A stretch of 64,000 nucleotides of DNA, taken from contig NZ_CP179930.1 in the NCBI RefSeq assembly GCF_047495495.1, forward strand, positions 248,001-312,000, in the 5' to 3' direction. The stretch is from Zymobacter sp047495495. Its GTDB lineage: Bacteria > Pseudomonadota > Gammaproteobacteria > Pseudomonadales > Halomonadaceae. Shown here piece after piece: positions 8,580 to 15,866 of this stretch. How positions within the stretch are numbered: position 1 is the first letter of the stretch; each line of letters begins with the position of its first letter. The notes below the pieces were generated by a model that worked only from the letters and a program-made list of their open reading frames with translations, did not search any database and was not told the origin of the DNA. A program made the translations under genes and the position numbers.

Positions 8580-9309
8580 GTAGCCTATTCCTTGCGAGTC
8601 ATTTCCTGAGGGCTGTAAGCGCATCTCGACATATGCCATGCATGACGAGGACAGCATTCCTGCACACGAGTATAAGGTAGAACATGCTGTCTTCTGTGAT
8701 CTCAGCGGGACGCTTGTGTTGTCTTCGTTTTCGAAACGTATCGTAGCGGAGGTGGCGGGCACAGAAAAACCCTGTCTGTTACCTCGTCATCATAATGAAT
8801 GCACTGTGGTGTGACGATGCCGTCTGGCCGTTGCGGCACTTTTTACACCGCGATTCGTCGGTATTTCGATGAATTTCCCATCAATGGCGGCTTATGGCGT
8901 GGCGTGCTGTGGGTGTCTGTGAATTTGAATTTTTCCTTTTCGTGCGGCTCCCCTCTGACAGCCGGTGAGCGTGCCTTGTGAGGCCAGACAGCGATGAACA
9001 GCCCGTCATCCGTAGCGATGCACGATCATGATGAATGACGGGATTTTATTTCTTCATTTATATGAAATGCCGTATTATTTGCGTGCCATACACTTATTAT
9101 AAAAATAGTGCTGCTGATGAATAACGATATTATTAATATGCCATTAGCATTTGATTAATTTCGTGTTAAGACGCCCCGTCTTCTGATAATAAAGATACGC
9201 AGTGGGACGCCGATAGGGGTGAAGGCGATGGCTCGCAGCGCTTGTATACATAAAGGGGTAGCCAATAAGGCTTGACATGCAGAATCTGCTATATAAGGGG
9301 CCAAAATAA
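8580..9309. other. Long divergent intergenic region before fliC1
   Basis: About 730 bases. It holds the promoter of the SGNH lipoprotein gene on one side and the sigma-28 promoter at 9190-9216 on the other. The stretch 9050-9170 is markedly AT-rich. A 60-codon frame at 8799-8981 has no RBS or recognisable product, and I do not call it. Confidence 0.5.
9190..9216 (+). promoter_or_regulatory. Sigma-28 (FliA) promoter of fliC1
   Basis: TAAAGATA, 11 bases, GCCGATAG. This nearly equals the consensus TAAAGTTT-N11-GCCGATAA, with exact spacing. The predicted transcript start near 9223 leaves a leader of about 87 bases before the ATG. Confidence 0.9.
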
Positions 9310-10170
9310 ATGGCACAAGTAATAGCAACGAACTCGCTTTCTTCACTCGTTCAGAATAATTTGAACAAATCACAGAAAGCATTGAACCAATCCATCGAAC
9401 GCCTTTCTTCTGGTCGACGAATCAACAGTGCAAAGGACGATGCCGCCGGGCTGTCTATTGCCAACCGCATGACGTCGCAGGTCAGTGGCCTGAAGCAGGC
9501 CAACCGCAACGCCAACGATGGCCTTTCCATGATGCAGACGGCGGAAAGCGCGCTGGGCACGGTAACCGATAACATCCAGCGCATACGCGATCTGGTCGTT
9601 CAGGCGAAGAACGGCACCTACAACGATGAAAACCGTCAGAGCATCAATAACGAGATTGATACCCGCATCAGTGAGATCGCCCGCATCAGCGGCGATACGT
9701 CCTTCAACCAGAAGACACTGCTCGGCAGCTCCAGCGATACGCAATCGGTCAATATTCAGATCGGAGCGTTCGATGGTCAGACCCTATCGCTGAAGCTGAT
9801 GGACGTCAGCACGATTAGTAAGGCGCTGAAGGGGGGAGATGGCACTGACTTGACCAGTGCGGGCAACGCACTGATTGATGCCGATGGCAAGCTGAAAGAC
9901 AACGCCTTGACGCTGATCGACACCCAGCTCAAAGCGGTTGACCGCACGCGCAGCTCGCTCGGGGCACAGCAGAATAGTCTTGAGTCGATCATCAACAGCA
10001 ACGCGACCTCGGCAACTAACCTGTCGGCGGCCCGCTCGCAGATTGTTGACGCTGACTATGCCGCTGAGGTCTCTGCCATGAGCACCGCGCAGATACAGCT
10101 CGAGATGGGACAGAAAGTGCTCGCCCAAGCCAATTCTTCGCAGCAGAACGTGCTCTCGCTGCTCAAATAG
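9310..10170 (+). CDS. fliC: Flagellin (copy 1)
   Basis: 286-aa flagellar filament subunit. The conserved N-terminal D0/D1 region (MAQVIATNSLSSL, ERLSSGRRINSAKDDAAGL, QANRNANDGLSMMQTAE) and C-terminal D1/D0 region (LGAQQNSLESI, DADYAAEVSAMSTAQ, NVLSLLK) are intact. The central variable part is very short, so the surface D2/D3 domains are largely missing. AAGGGG nine bases before the ATG is the RBS. It has its own sigma-28 promoter and a strong terminator. Its codons are more mixed than those of the second flagellin downstream, suggesting lower expression or a different history. It is exported unfolded through the flagellar type III apparatus; no other flagellar genes lie in the window. Confidence 0.95.
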   Translation: MAQVIATNSLSSLVQNNLNKSQKALNQSIERLSSGRRINSAKDDAAGLSIANRMTSQVSGLKQANRNANDGLSMMQTAESALGTVTDNIQRIRDLVVQAKNGTYNDENRQSINNEIDTRISEIARISGDTSFNQKTLLGSSSDTQSVNIQIGAFDGQTLSLKLMDVSTISKALKGGDGTDLTSAGNALIDADGKLKDNALTLIDTQLKAVDRTRSSLGAQQNSLESIINSNATSATNLSAARSQIVDADYAAEVSAMSTAQIQLEMGQKVLAQANSSQQNVLSLLK

Positions 10171-10179
10171 CCCTATGGT

Positions 10180-10218
10180 GCGAAGCGTGGACCCGCTTTC
10201 ACGCTTCGCCTTTCTTTC
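10180..10218 (+). terminator. Intrinsic terminator of fliC1
   Basis: GCGAAGCGTG and CACGCTTCGC pair perfectly (10 bp) around a 10-base loop, followed by CTTTCTTTC. Confidence 0.85.
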
Positions 10219-10260
10219 ATTGCGCGTGTTGCAATGCTTTGTCACTCACCCGATGATCGC

Positions 10261-10444
10261 CTGCCGACCTGCCGACCTGCCGACCTGCCGACCTGCCGAC
10301 CTGCCGACCTGCCGACCTGCCGACCTGCCGACCTGCCGACCTGCCGACCTGCCGACCTGCCGACCTGCCGACCTGCCGACCTGCCGACCTGCCGACCTGC
10401 CGACCTGCCGACCTGCCGACCTGCCGACCTGCCGACCTGCCGAC
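10261..10444. repeat. Tandem repeat, 23 perfect copies of an 8-bp unit
   Basis: The unit CTGCCGAC is repeated without a mismatch for 184 bases, then breaks off after two bases of a 24th copy. It lies between the fliC1 terminator and the fliC2 promoter, outside any supported gene. Perfect short repeats of this length are prone to slippage, so copy number may vary between isolates. A similar array of 7-bp units containing CTGCC lies at 17744-17833. Confidence 0.98.
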
Positions 10445-10621
10445 CTTACCTATCGCATGATGTGCTTTTGCTACAGCCTACAGAGCGAGAACAGTAACCT
10501 TCTGTTTTATCGAGCGTCACTTTTTTATCGTGAAGGCATCCCACAGTAAGCGCGCAGGGCATGATAAGAATTGAAGGGCTTTTACCACTTATATTGGCAA
10601 ATTCCGATACCTCTATATTCA

Positions 10622-10648
10622 TAAAGGTCTGCTGATTGGGGCCGATAA
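10622..10648 (+). promoter_or_regulatory. Sigma-28 (FliA) promoter of fliC2
   Basis: TAAAGGTC, 11 bases, GCCGATAA. The -10 element is a perfect match and the spacing is exact. The leader would be about 90 bases, similar to that of fliC1. Confidence 0.92.
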
Positions 10649-10745
10649 TTTGGGAGCAAGGTAGTGAATGCTTACCTTTATATGAAAAAGCACTTAATAA
10701 GCTTTGATAACCAAGAACCTTTATTTCTAACAGGACGTCCTTCAC

Positions 10746-11633
10746 ATGGCACAGGTAATTGCTACCAACACGCTTTCCCAGCTGACCCAGAACAATCTGG
10801 ATAAATCCCAGAAAGCACAGAACCAGGCGATCGAACGTCTGTCTTCTGGTCAGCGCATCAACAGCGCCAAAGACGACGCTGCTGGTCTGGCGATCTCTGA
10901 CCGCATGACCTCTCAGGTTAACGGTCTGAAACAGGCTAACCGTAACGCCAACGATGGTATGTCCATGGCTCAGACTGCTGAAAGCGCTCTGAGTGCAGTT
11001 ACCGACAACCTTCAGCGTGTACGTGAGCTGGTCGTACAGGCGAAGAACGGTACTTACACTGATGAAGACCGTCAGAGCATCAACAACGAAATCGACGCTC
11101 GCCTGCAGGAAGTGGACCGTATCGGTAAAGACACCACGTTCAACGGCAAGCAGCTGCTGGGTAGCAGCGACACCACTTACTCCGGTACTGCTCTGACTTC
11201 TGATCAGCTGACCACCAAGCTGCAGATCGGTGCCTTCGACGGTCAGACTATCGACCTGAAAATGACGGACGTTCGCTCTGCAGCGTCTACGCTGAAAGGC
11301 GGTAACGATCAGACTGTTGCTGGTAACGCACTGATCTCTTCTGCGGGTGTTGTCAGCGACTCTGCTCTGACCACCATCGATGCACAGATCAAGTCCATCG
11401 ACAGCACTCGTAGTACGCTGGGTGCGCAGCAGAACCGTCTGGAATCCACAGTAGAAAGCAACGCGGCAACGGCAACTAACCTGTCTGCTGCTAAATCTCA
11501 GATCTCTGATGCCGACTACGCATCTGAAGTATCTGCGATGAGCACTGCGCAGATCCTGCAGCAGGCTGGCCAGAACGTTCTGTCCCAGGCCAACTCTGTA
11601 CCGCAGAACGTACTGTCTCTGCTCAAGTCCTAA
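10746..11633 (+). CDS. fliC: Flagellin (copy 2)
   Basis: 295-aa flagellin. It is very similar to copy 1 in D0/D1 (MAQVIATNTLSQLTQ, ERLSSGQRINSAKDDAAGLA, NANDGMSMAQTAESALS at the N-terminus; LGAQQNRLEST, ADYASEVSAMSTAQI at the C-terminus). It differs in the middle, where it has a nine-residue-longer variable part (SDTTYSGTALTSDQL). It is strongly biased to GGT, GCT, CTG, CGT and AAC codons, typical of very highly expressed genes and unlike copy 1. This suggests it is the major filament subunit. AGGA lies upstream of the ATG, and it has its own sigma-28 promoter. The two copies probably arose by duplication and then diverged. Confidence 0.95.
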   Translation: MAQVIATNTLSQLTQNNLDKSQKAQNQAIERLSSGQRINSAKDDAAGLAISDRMTSQVNGLKQANRNANDGMSMAQTAESALSAVTDNLQRVRELVVQAKNGTYTDEDRQSINNEIDARLQEVDRIGKDTTFNGKQLLGSSDTTYSGTALTSDQLTTKLQIGAFDGQTIDLKMTDVRSAASTLKGGNDQTVAGNALISSAGVVSDSALTTIDAQIKSIDSTRSTLGAQQNRLESTVESNAATATNLSAAKSQISDADYASEVSAMSTAQILQQAGQNVLSQANSVPQNVLSLLKS

Positions 11634-11791
11634 CGGCAACGTTTCACTGTATTGCTGTCGTTATGCGGGTGGCGGGCAAGTCTCGTCATCCGCAGGAAGT
11701 AGTGGAAATACCCGTTTTTATATATGTGATGGTGTTATTTTTATCTTTATATGTAATGTGTTACCGCGCTGCTTGATGTTGATGACGATAG

Positions 11792-11822
11792 TTGACGGTA
11801 TTGTGCGCAGCGCTTGGATAAT
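11792..11822 (+). promoter_or_regulatory. Possible sigma-70 promoter for a short transcript
   Basis: TTGACG at 11792-11797 and GATAAT at 11817-11822, spaced 19 bases, two more than optimal. It is followed only by a hairpin terminator at 11846-11892. Confidence 0.25.
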
Positions 11823-11825
11823 AAT

Positions 11826-11892
11826 GGTATGTATACGGTATGAGTGGCATCTGCACGGACTCGGTACGTTGAGTCTGGGCAGATGCCTTTTT
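11826..11892 (+). ncRNA. Candidate small RNA of about 60 nt
   Basis: Inferred transcript between the weak promoter at 11792-11822 and the strong hairpin/T5 terminator. Most of it is one stem-loop with a nested stem, and it contains no reading frame. Equally, the hairpin may simply end the fliC2 transcript, which stops about 210 bases upstream. It matches no known RNA family I recognise. Confidence 0.25.
11846..11892 (+). terminator. Intrinsic terminator, plus strand
   Basis: GGCATCTGC pairs with GCAGATGCC, an inner GACTC/GAGTC pair extends it, and TTTTT follows on the plus strand. It ends three bases before the stop codon of the convergent gene. It terminates fliC2 readthrough or a short RNA. 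Confidence 0.75.
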
Positions 11893-11894
11893 CG

Positions 11895-12704
11895 TTATGG
11901 CGTGATGACTATCTGACAGACCTTCTGACACGGAGCGTTGGTCAGTGCGCGGTTTATCTTGTCGATATAGTGTTGCTGGTTTACCGGAATATTGGTCTTG
12001 GCTTCGTCGACGGCGGCTTTCAGCTGTCCGCGGGTGTCGAGAGGCAGTACGCGGGCGATGTTGGGCATTGCCGTCAGCATTGATTTCAGCAGCATCTCTC
12101 TATTCGCCGGTTTTACGGACGGGTCCTGAATGGCCGTCAGTGTACCGCTAAGGGACTGAACGATGCTCTTTCTGAAGAGGACAATACCGGTGCGCTGTTC
12201 CTCTGACATGTCCTCCGGTGCGGGGCTAGAGTTCTGGAAGTAGCGGACCATGGTGGGCATCACATGGCTCATGCACGACAGAGAGAACGACTGTATTGCC
12301 GACACTTCATCCTGATAGATCTGGCCGTTTCTGTTCAATCCCTCCATCACCCTGTCAGAGTTGCTGTCAGACAGATTGACGCCATGGCTCAAGTACGTCA
12401 GCAGTAGCTGGTTCGCGTTCGCGCAGGGTCCTTGCATGGCACGCATCGACACTAGATCGTTATTGAAGTCGATGCGGTCGAGCACTCGCTTCTGATCCGT
12501 CAGCTGGCGGATCAGTGCCGCCGTGTTTTTGTCGCTGAACCGTGGCAGTGCTTGGCCGGTCTGAGCTTGCTCGGCAAAGGCCTGAATGTTCTTTTCGTAA
12601 TCGCTGAACGTGTCAGCGTTAGCAGCGCCGACAGCGCCCAGAGTGGCTACAGTCGCGAGTCCAAGGACTGTGCGCTTCATCCAGCGGGAAGGTGAGACGG
12701 TCAT
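11895..12704 (-). CDS. Secreted protein of unknown function
   Basis: 269-aa protein. A Sec signal peptide with hydrophobic core VLGLATVATLGAVGAANA ends near residue 30. The rest is mostly helical by composition, with Cys residues in GPCANANQ, LSCMSH and a C-terminal PCQKVCQIV, which could form disulfides in the periplasm. I do not recognise the family. AGGATACCGCCT upstream of the ATG at 12704 is a good RBS. It is transcribed alone and converges on fliC2 across the terminator at 11846-11892. Confidence 0.7.
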   Translation of the reverse strand: MTVSPSRWMKRTVLGLATVATLGAVGAANADTFSDYEKNIQAFAEQAQTGQALPRFSDKNTAALIRQLTDQKRVLDRIDFNNDLVSMRAMQGPCANANQLLLTYLSHGVNLSDSNSDRVMEGLNRNGQIYQDEVSAIQSFSLSCMSHVMPTMVRYFQNSSPAPEDMSEEQRTGIVLFRKSIVQSLSGTLTAIQDPSVKPANREMLLKSMLTAMPNIARVLPLDTRGQLKAAVDEAKTNIPVNQQHYIDKINRALTNAPCQKVCQIVITP

Positions 12705-12841
12705 AGGCGGTATCCTGTATCAGGGAAAGTGGGCAGGGAAGCCTGCCAACGAAGTATCGCGATGCACATCCAGCATTCGCCATGAGCGCCGAATATTTCG
12801 CGTGAGGTGAATGGGACTACGGTGCCTATTATCGACCTGCA

Positions 12842-12865
12842 AAGAAGGCTGTTTTAAGCCTTCTT
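12842..12865 (-). terminator. Terminator of elaA
   Basis: Perfect 9-bp stem AAGAAGGCT / AGCCTTCTT with a six-base loop, ending in CTTTG on the minus strand, about 80 bases after the elaA stop. Confidence 0.65.
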
Positions 12866-12945
12866 CTGCCAGATGGCAGTGCCTGAGTGGAGAGTACGGC
12901 GTGTCAGAGACAGTGCTTGAGGGCATGCGTGCGGTGTGGTGCACA

Positions 12946-13416
12946 TCATGCTGGGGCGCGCGCATCTTTGCCGCGGGCCATGCCGATATGCGCAATGCCG
13001 TCCTCGTCATAGAGGCCAGTGACGGGGACGAAGCCAAAGTGTCCGTAAAACGCCTGCAGGTGCGCCTGTGCGCTGATATGAATGGCCTGTTCGGGCCAGT
13101 GACGTTCGCAGCTGAGGATGGCCTGCGTCAGTAGCTGATAGCCGATCTTCTGTCCTCGTGCCTGTGGGGCAACGATGACGCGTCCGATGGCAACGGGCAT
13201 GTGATCGTCCTGACGTTTGAGTAGGCGTGCATAGGCCACAAGCTGTTGGTCACGCCAGCCTAGCAAATGGCGGTTGTCGCCCAGCAGGTCTTCACCGTCG
13301 ATATCTTGGTAAGGACAGTCCTGCTCGACAACGAACACCTCGTTGCGCAAGGCCAATAGTGCATAGAGGCTGGATGGCGTCAGTTGGGAGTGATGGAGAT
13401 CCTGCCATTCGATCAC
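12946..13416 (-). CDS. elaA: GNAT family acetyltransferase ElaA
   Basis: 156 aa; E. coli ElaA has 153. Family matches run throughout: IEWQDLHHSQL at the start, LRNEVFVVEQDCPYQDIDGEDL, GDNRHLLGW, the acetyl-CoA loop VIVAPQARGQKIGYQLL, and AQAHLQAFYGHFGFVPVT. The GTG at 13416 is chosen because it yields the family's IEWQDLHH N-terminus and AGGAG lies seven bases upstream; the frame remains open to an ATG 11 codons earlier without a proper RBS. The cytoplasmic N-acetyltransferase's physiological substrate is unknown. Confidence 0.88.
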   Translation of the reverse strand: MIEWQDLHHSQLTPSSLYALLALRNEVFVVEQDCPYQDIDGEDLLGDNRHLLGWRDQQLVAYARLLKRQDDHMPVAIGRVIVAPQARGQKIGYQLLTQAILSCERHWPEQAIHISAQAHLQAFYGHFGFVPVTGLYDEDGIAHIGMARGKDARAPA

Positions 13417-13555
13417 AAGCGTACTCCTGAGCTGCAGAAAAGCGGCCATTGCCGATTGGCCATGCCGTTAATCAAATCCTAACGCCTGCTTTCAAATAAG
13501 CAATATGGGGAAATGACGCTTCTTGAGGCGAAGCGTTCAGTAATGAAAAAGGTAC

Positions 13556-13588
13556 GAAAAGAAAAGTACACCGAGCGACGCCCGGTGT
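13556..13588 (-). terminator. Terminator behind the truncated PLD-like copy
   Basis: ACACCG / CGGTGT stem followed on the minus strand by ACTTTTCTTTTC. It probably was the original terminator of the phospholipase-D-like gene before the islet came in between. Confidence 0.6.
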
Positions 13589-13598
13589 GCGGTAAAGG

Positions 13599-13733
13599 TT
13601 ACAGATGACGTTCTACGGTGGTGTTGTCGTCGACGCTGTAGTCCGTCGCGCCGTACCAGCGCGAGCGCCACAGGTCCATGAAGCTTGCCGTGACGCTAGG
13701 TGCGTCCGTGATGACCACAACGTTTTCGCTGTT
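13599..13733 (-). pseudogene. 3' remnant of the phospholipase-D-like gene (direct repeat, left copy)
   Basis: 135 bases matching the last 44 codons plus stop of the intact gene at 15732-16346, with two mismatches in 135 by eye, in the same orientation. It starts abruptly at codon 161, so it lacks the HKD active site and any start. This copy keeps a T-rich terminator behind it, whereas the intact gene does not. Together with the copy at 15732-15866 it brackets a 2.0-kb segment carrying the pectate lyase gene, as if a mobile segment had integrated at the gene's 3' end and restored it. Confidence 0.9.
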
Positions 13734-13771
13734 TCCGCATTGCCTCAAAAAATGAGATTAAGTGTTATTTA

Positions 13772-13891
13772 GAGCGTGTTTCATAACTCCAATACCCATG
13801 TCATTGAAGGGACGTCAAACCACAATATTGCGCTAGAAACCGTCTAGTTTAGAAAGGGTAGAAGCAATCGCTCAGGTTATGAAACCGCCTC
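13772..13891. mobile_element. MITE-like element, left copy
   Basis: 120-bp AT-rich segment. Its ends are imperfect inverted repeats (GAGCGTGTTTCATAAC and, on the other strand, GAGGCGGTTTCATAAC), flanked on both sides by TTA as a possible target duplication. It encodes nothing. An inverted relative lies at 15426-15549, on the far side of the pectate lyase gene. The ends and TTA duplication recall IS5-group elements (inference). Confidence 0.7.
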
Positions 13892-14220
13892 TTATTACCG
13901 CCTATTGGGGGGATACCTGTGTGTTGAATATTGCATCTGTACAAAAGAGCCTTGTCAAATGGCCCCCTTCATTGTGATGTAATGCCAGCTATATGATATG
14001 TCACAACGTTGGCTATTTTGGTGTTCATAAATACGATATTTATTATATTATCTATTCTAGATCAAGTAGTTACAAAGTTAACAAGAGGTAATTTATATTT
14101 CGAAAAGGTACTATTTGTGTCGCATGCCAAGCCGATATGAGCACGCATGCAGTGTATCCCGATATCTATTCGTGATGCATTAAGCCTCAATAACTAACAA
14201 CTATAAGAAGGATACCTATA

Positions 14221-15159
14221 ATGGCAATTTATCCGACGTCTGGCACTTCTGGAATGGTGGGCTTTGCAGCCGCAGGAAAAACTACCGGCGGTACCGGTGG
14301 CACTATTGTAACTGTCAAAACATTGGCTGATTTACAAAAACATATTGGAGGCTCTGATCGCAAAATTGTTGTCGTAGCGGCCAATATTTCGGCCTCCAAA
14401 AAGACGATTGTGTCACTGGGAGCGAATAAGACGCTAGTTGGCAGCTTTGCGGCCAATACGTTGACAAACCTCCATCTCAAGGCAACGGCTTCATCATCCA
14501 ACGTTATCCTGCAAAACCTAACTATCGCACATAGTGCTGGTATTAAGGGAAACGACGACATTCAGATCTACCTCAACTACGGTAATCGCTACTGGGTTGA
14601 TCATGTGACATTCCCTGGGCATGCATATAGCAGCAAGGATGGCGCTCTTGATAAGCTATTGTACGTGGGAGCAAAAGCTGATTATGTCACCATCAGCAAC
14701 TGTGTATTTAAAAACCACCTTTACGGTTTGATTCTTGGGCAGCCAGCAGATGATGACACCACAGCGAAAAACTACAAGGGTTATCCACATCTTACTATGG
14801 TCGGTAACGTATTTGATAACGTCAACGTACGTGCGCCAGGGTTGATGCGTCATGGCTATTTTCACGTTTACAATAATACGGTCAATAAAGCGAATCTTGC
14901 TTTTACTATCGCTAAAGGGGCGAATATCTATTCGGAAGCCAATGCATTTAGTTCCGTCGCAGGGATCTTGGACGATAAGGCGAATGGAAACTTTACTGAC
15001 GTTGGCAGCGTTCCTACTGTAACAGGTCAGAAATCAGGCAAGGCAACGTGGACACCCTCTAGCAACTATAAATATAATAAAAGAGCGGCAGCGGCGGCCA
15101 AGGCGTTAGCTTTGAAATCAGCGGGTGCCCGTAACGGCGCACTGACTTTTATGGCCTAA
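14221..15159 (+). CDS. Pectate lyase family 1 (PL1) protein
   Basis: 312-aa parallel-beta-helix lyase of the Amb_all/PelC type, expected to cleave polygalacturonate by Ca-dependent beta-elimination. The start resembles mature secreted lyases (GFAAAGKTTGGTGGTIVTV), followed by YWVDHVTF (residues 124-131, the vWiDH motif) and RAPGLMRHGYFHVYNN (204-219). In the last, the usual RxPxxRxG is one residue longer. The C-terminus is Ala/Lys-rich. No Sec signal is visible, although the family normally acts outside the cell. The gene is clearly AT-richer than its neighbours and sits inside a repeat-bounded islet, which suggests horizontal acquisition. AAGGA upstream and a terminator downstream make it an independent unit. 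Activity is uncertain given the altered catalytic motif. Confidence 0.83.
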   Translation: MAIYPTSGTSGMVGFAAAGKTTGGTGGTIVTVKTLADLQKHIGGSDRKIVVVAANISASKKTIVSLGANKTLVGSFAANTLTNLHLKATASSSNVILQNLTIAHSAGIKGNDDIQIYLNYGNRYWVDHVTFPGHAYSSKDGALDKLLYVGAKADYVTISNCVFKNHLYGLILGQPADDDTTAKNYKGYPHLTMVGNVFDNVNVRAPGLMRHGYFHVYNNTVNKANLAFTIAKGANIYSEANAFSSVAGILDDKANGNFTDVGSVPTVTGQKSGKATWTPSSNYKYNKRAAAAAKALALKSAGARNGALTFMA

Positions 15160-15212
15160 TTTAAACAATAAAAAATGGTGCATTGTTTTATCATTATTTT
15201 GTAGTAGAAAAG

Positions 15213-15242
15213 GCTCACTCTCTAAAAAGAGTGGGCTTTTTT
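15213..15242 (+). terminator. Intrinsic terminator of the pectate lyase gene
   Basis: GCTCACTCT / AGAGTGGGC stem (one G-T pair) with a six-base loop and TTTTTT. Confidence 0.85.
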
Positions 15243-15425
15243 GATACTCATCATTATCATGTCAGGCTTGTCCATATAGCGTGTCAGAGAAAAAGTATTC
15301 TGGCCTATTCCTGATATCTAATATATATTTTTTATTGTTGATGAGGCGGCTAGTGGGAAGCTTGATGAAATAGCGGGTTGTTATTTTTTATTTGTCAGTT
15401 GTCTTCCGTTGGGTGGAAAGAGCCT

Positions 15426-15549
15426 GAGAGGATTTTCATAACCTGAGTGATCGCTTTTACCTTTCTAAAGTAGACAAACGGTTTCTACCGCAATTTTGTG
15501 GTTTTAATCCTACTCAACGACATGGATATTGGGGTTAAGAAACACGCTT
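15426..15549. mobile_element. MITE-like element, right copy, inverted
   Basis: About 124 bases that align, in reverse complement, with 13772-13891 over the full length, roughly three quarters to four fifths identical by eye. The shared core includes TTTCATAACCTGAG, CGGTTTCTA, TTGTGGTTT and the end GAAACACGCT. The outer boundaries are approximate, and no target duplication is obvious here. Confidence 0.65.
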
Positions 15550-15731
15550 TAATTTATTTTCTACTGGATAAGAGCATTCATGTAAATAATAAGTATCCTA
15601 CGATTTTTATACATCGCCAATGGCGGCAATATGTGTCTATTTCACGATGCCAAGATGTTTATGTAAGGAATATATGATAGGTGACGCCGAGCATAGGCCC
15701 GGCGTCGGTTTTGAGGTAAGCCGTCGGCAGA

Positions 15732-15866
15732 TTACAGATGACGTTCTACGGTGGTGTTGTCGTCGACGCTGTAGTCCGTCGCACCGTACCAGCGGGAGCG
15801 CCACAGGTCCATGAAGCTTGCCGTGACGCTAGGTGCGTCCGTGATGACCACAACGTTTTCGCTGTT
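15732..15866 (-). repeat. Direct repeat, right copy (3' end of PLD-like gene)
   Basis: Same 135 bases as 13599-13733, with two substitutions. Identity stops exactly at codon 161 of the intact gene. The pair delimits the islet like attachment-site duplications. Confidence 0.9.

Larger units (their letters stand above)
10171..10745. other. Region between the two flagellin genes
   Basis: About 575 bases: terminator of fliC1, a 23-copy 8-bp repeat, an AT-rich stretch and the sigma-28 promoter of fliC2. The open frames across the repeat exist because the unit contains no stop codon; no gene is supported. Confidence 0.7.
13417..14220. other. Region between elaA and the pectate lyase gene
   Basis: Contains, in order, the elaA promoter, a minus-strand terminator (13556-13588), a 3' fragment of the phospholipase-D-like gene (13599-13733), a MITE-like element (13772-13891) and an AT-rich leader for the pectate lyase gene. 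No additional gene is supported. Confidence 0.7.
15160..15731. other. AT-rich region between pectate lyase and PLD-like genes
   Basis: Holds the lyase terminator (15213-15242), a MITE-like element (15426-15549) and a GC hairpin GACGCCG/CGGCGTC at 15683-15706 just behind the PLD-like stop. No gene is seen. Base composition matches the lyase gene rather than the backbone. Confidence 0.7.

Noticed and set aside
8799..8981. 60-codon frame in the fliC1 upstream region
   Set aside because: No RBS, no recognisable product, non-coding-like composition.
10261..10444. CRISPR-like array
   Set aside because: Units are 8 bp and contiguous, without spacers; it is a simple tandem repeat.
10175..10549. 124-codon frame with PADLPTCR repeats
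   Set aside because: It exists only because the 8-bp unit has no stop codon in any frame. It has no RBS and runs through the fliC1 terminator.
10446..11639. 397-codon frame antisense to fliC2
   Set aside because: Covers the exact extent of a highly biased flagellin gene; no independent signals.
11660..11700. Terminator directly behind fliC2
   Set aside because: TGCGGGTG/CATCCGCA can pair but with a 15-base loop and no T run; too weak to call.
13599..13733. Functional second PLD-like gene
   Set aside because: Only codons 161 to stop are present; the HKD motif, signal peptide and start are absent.
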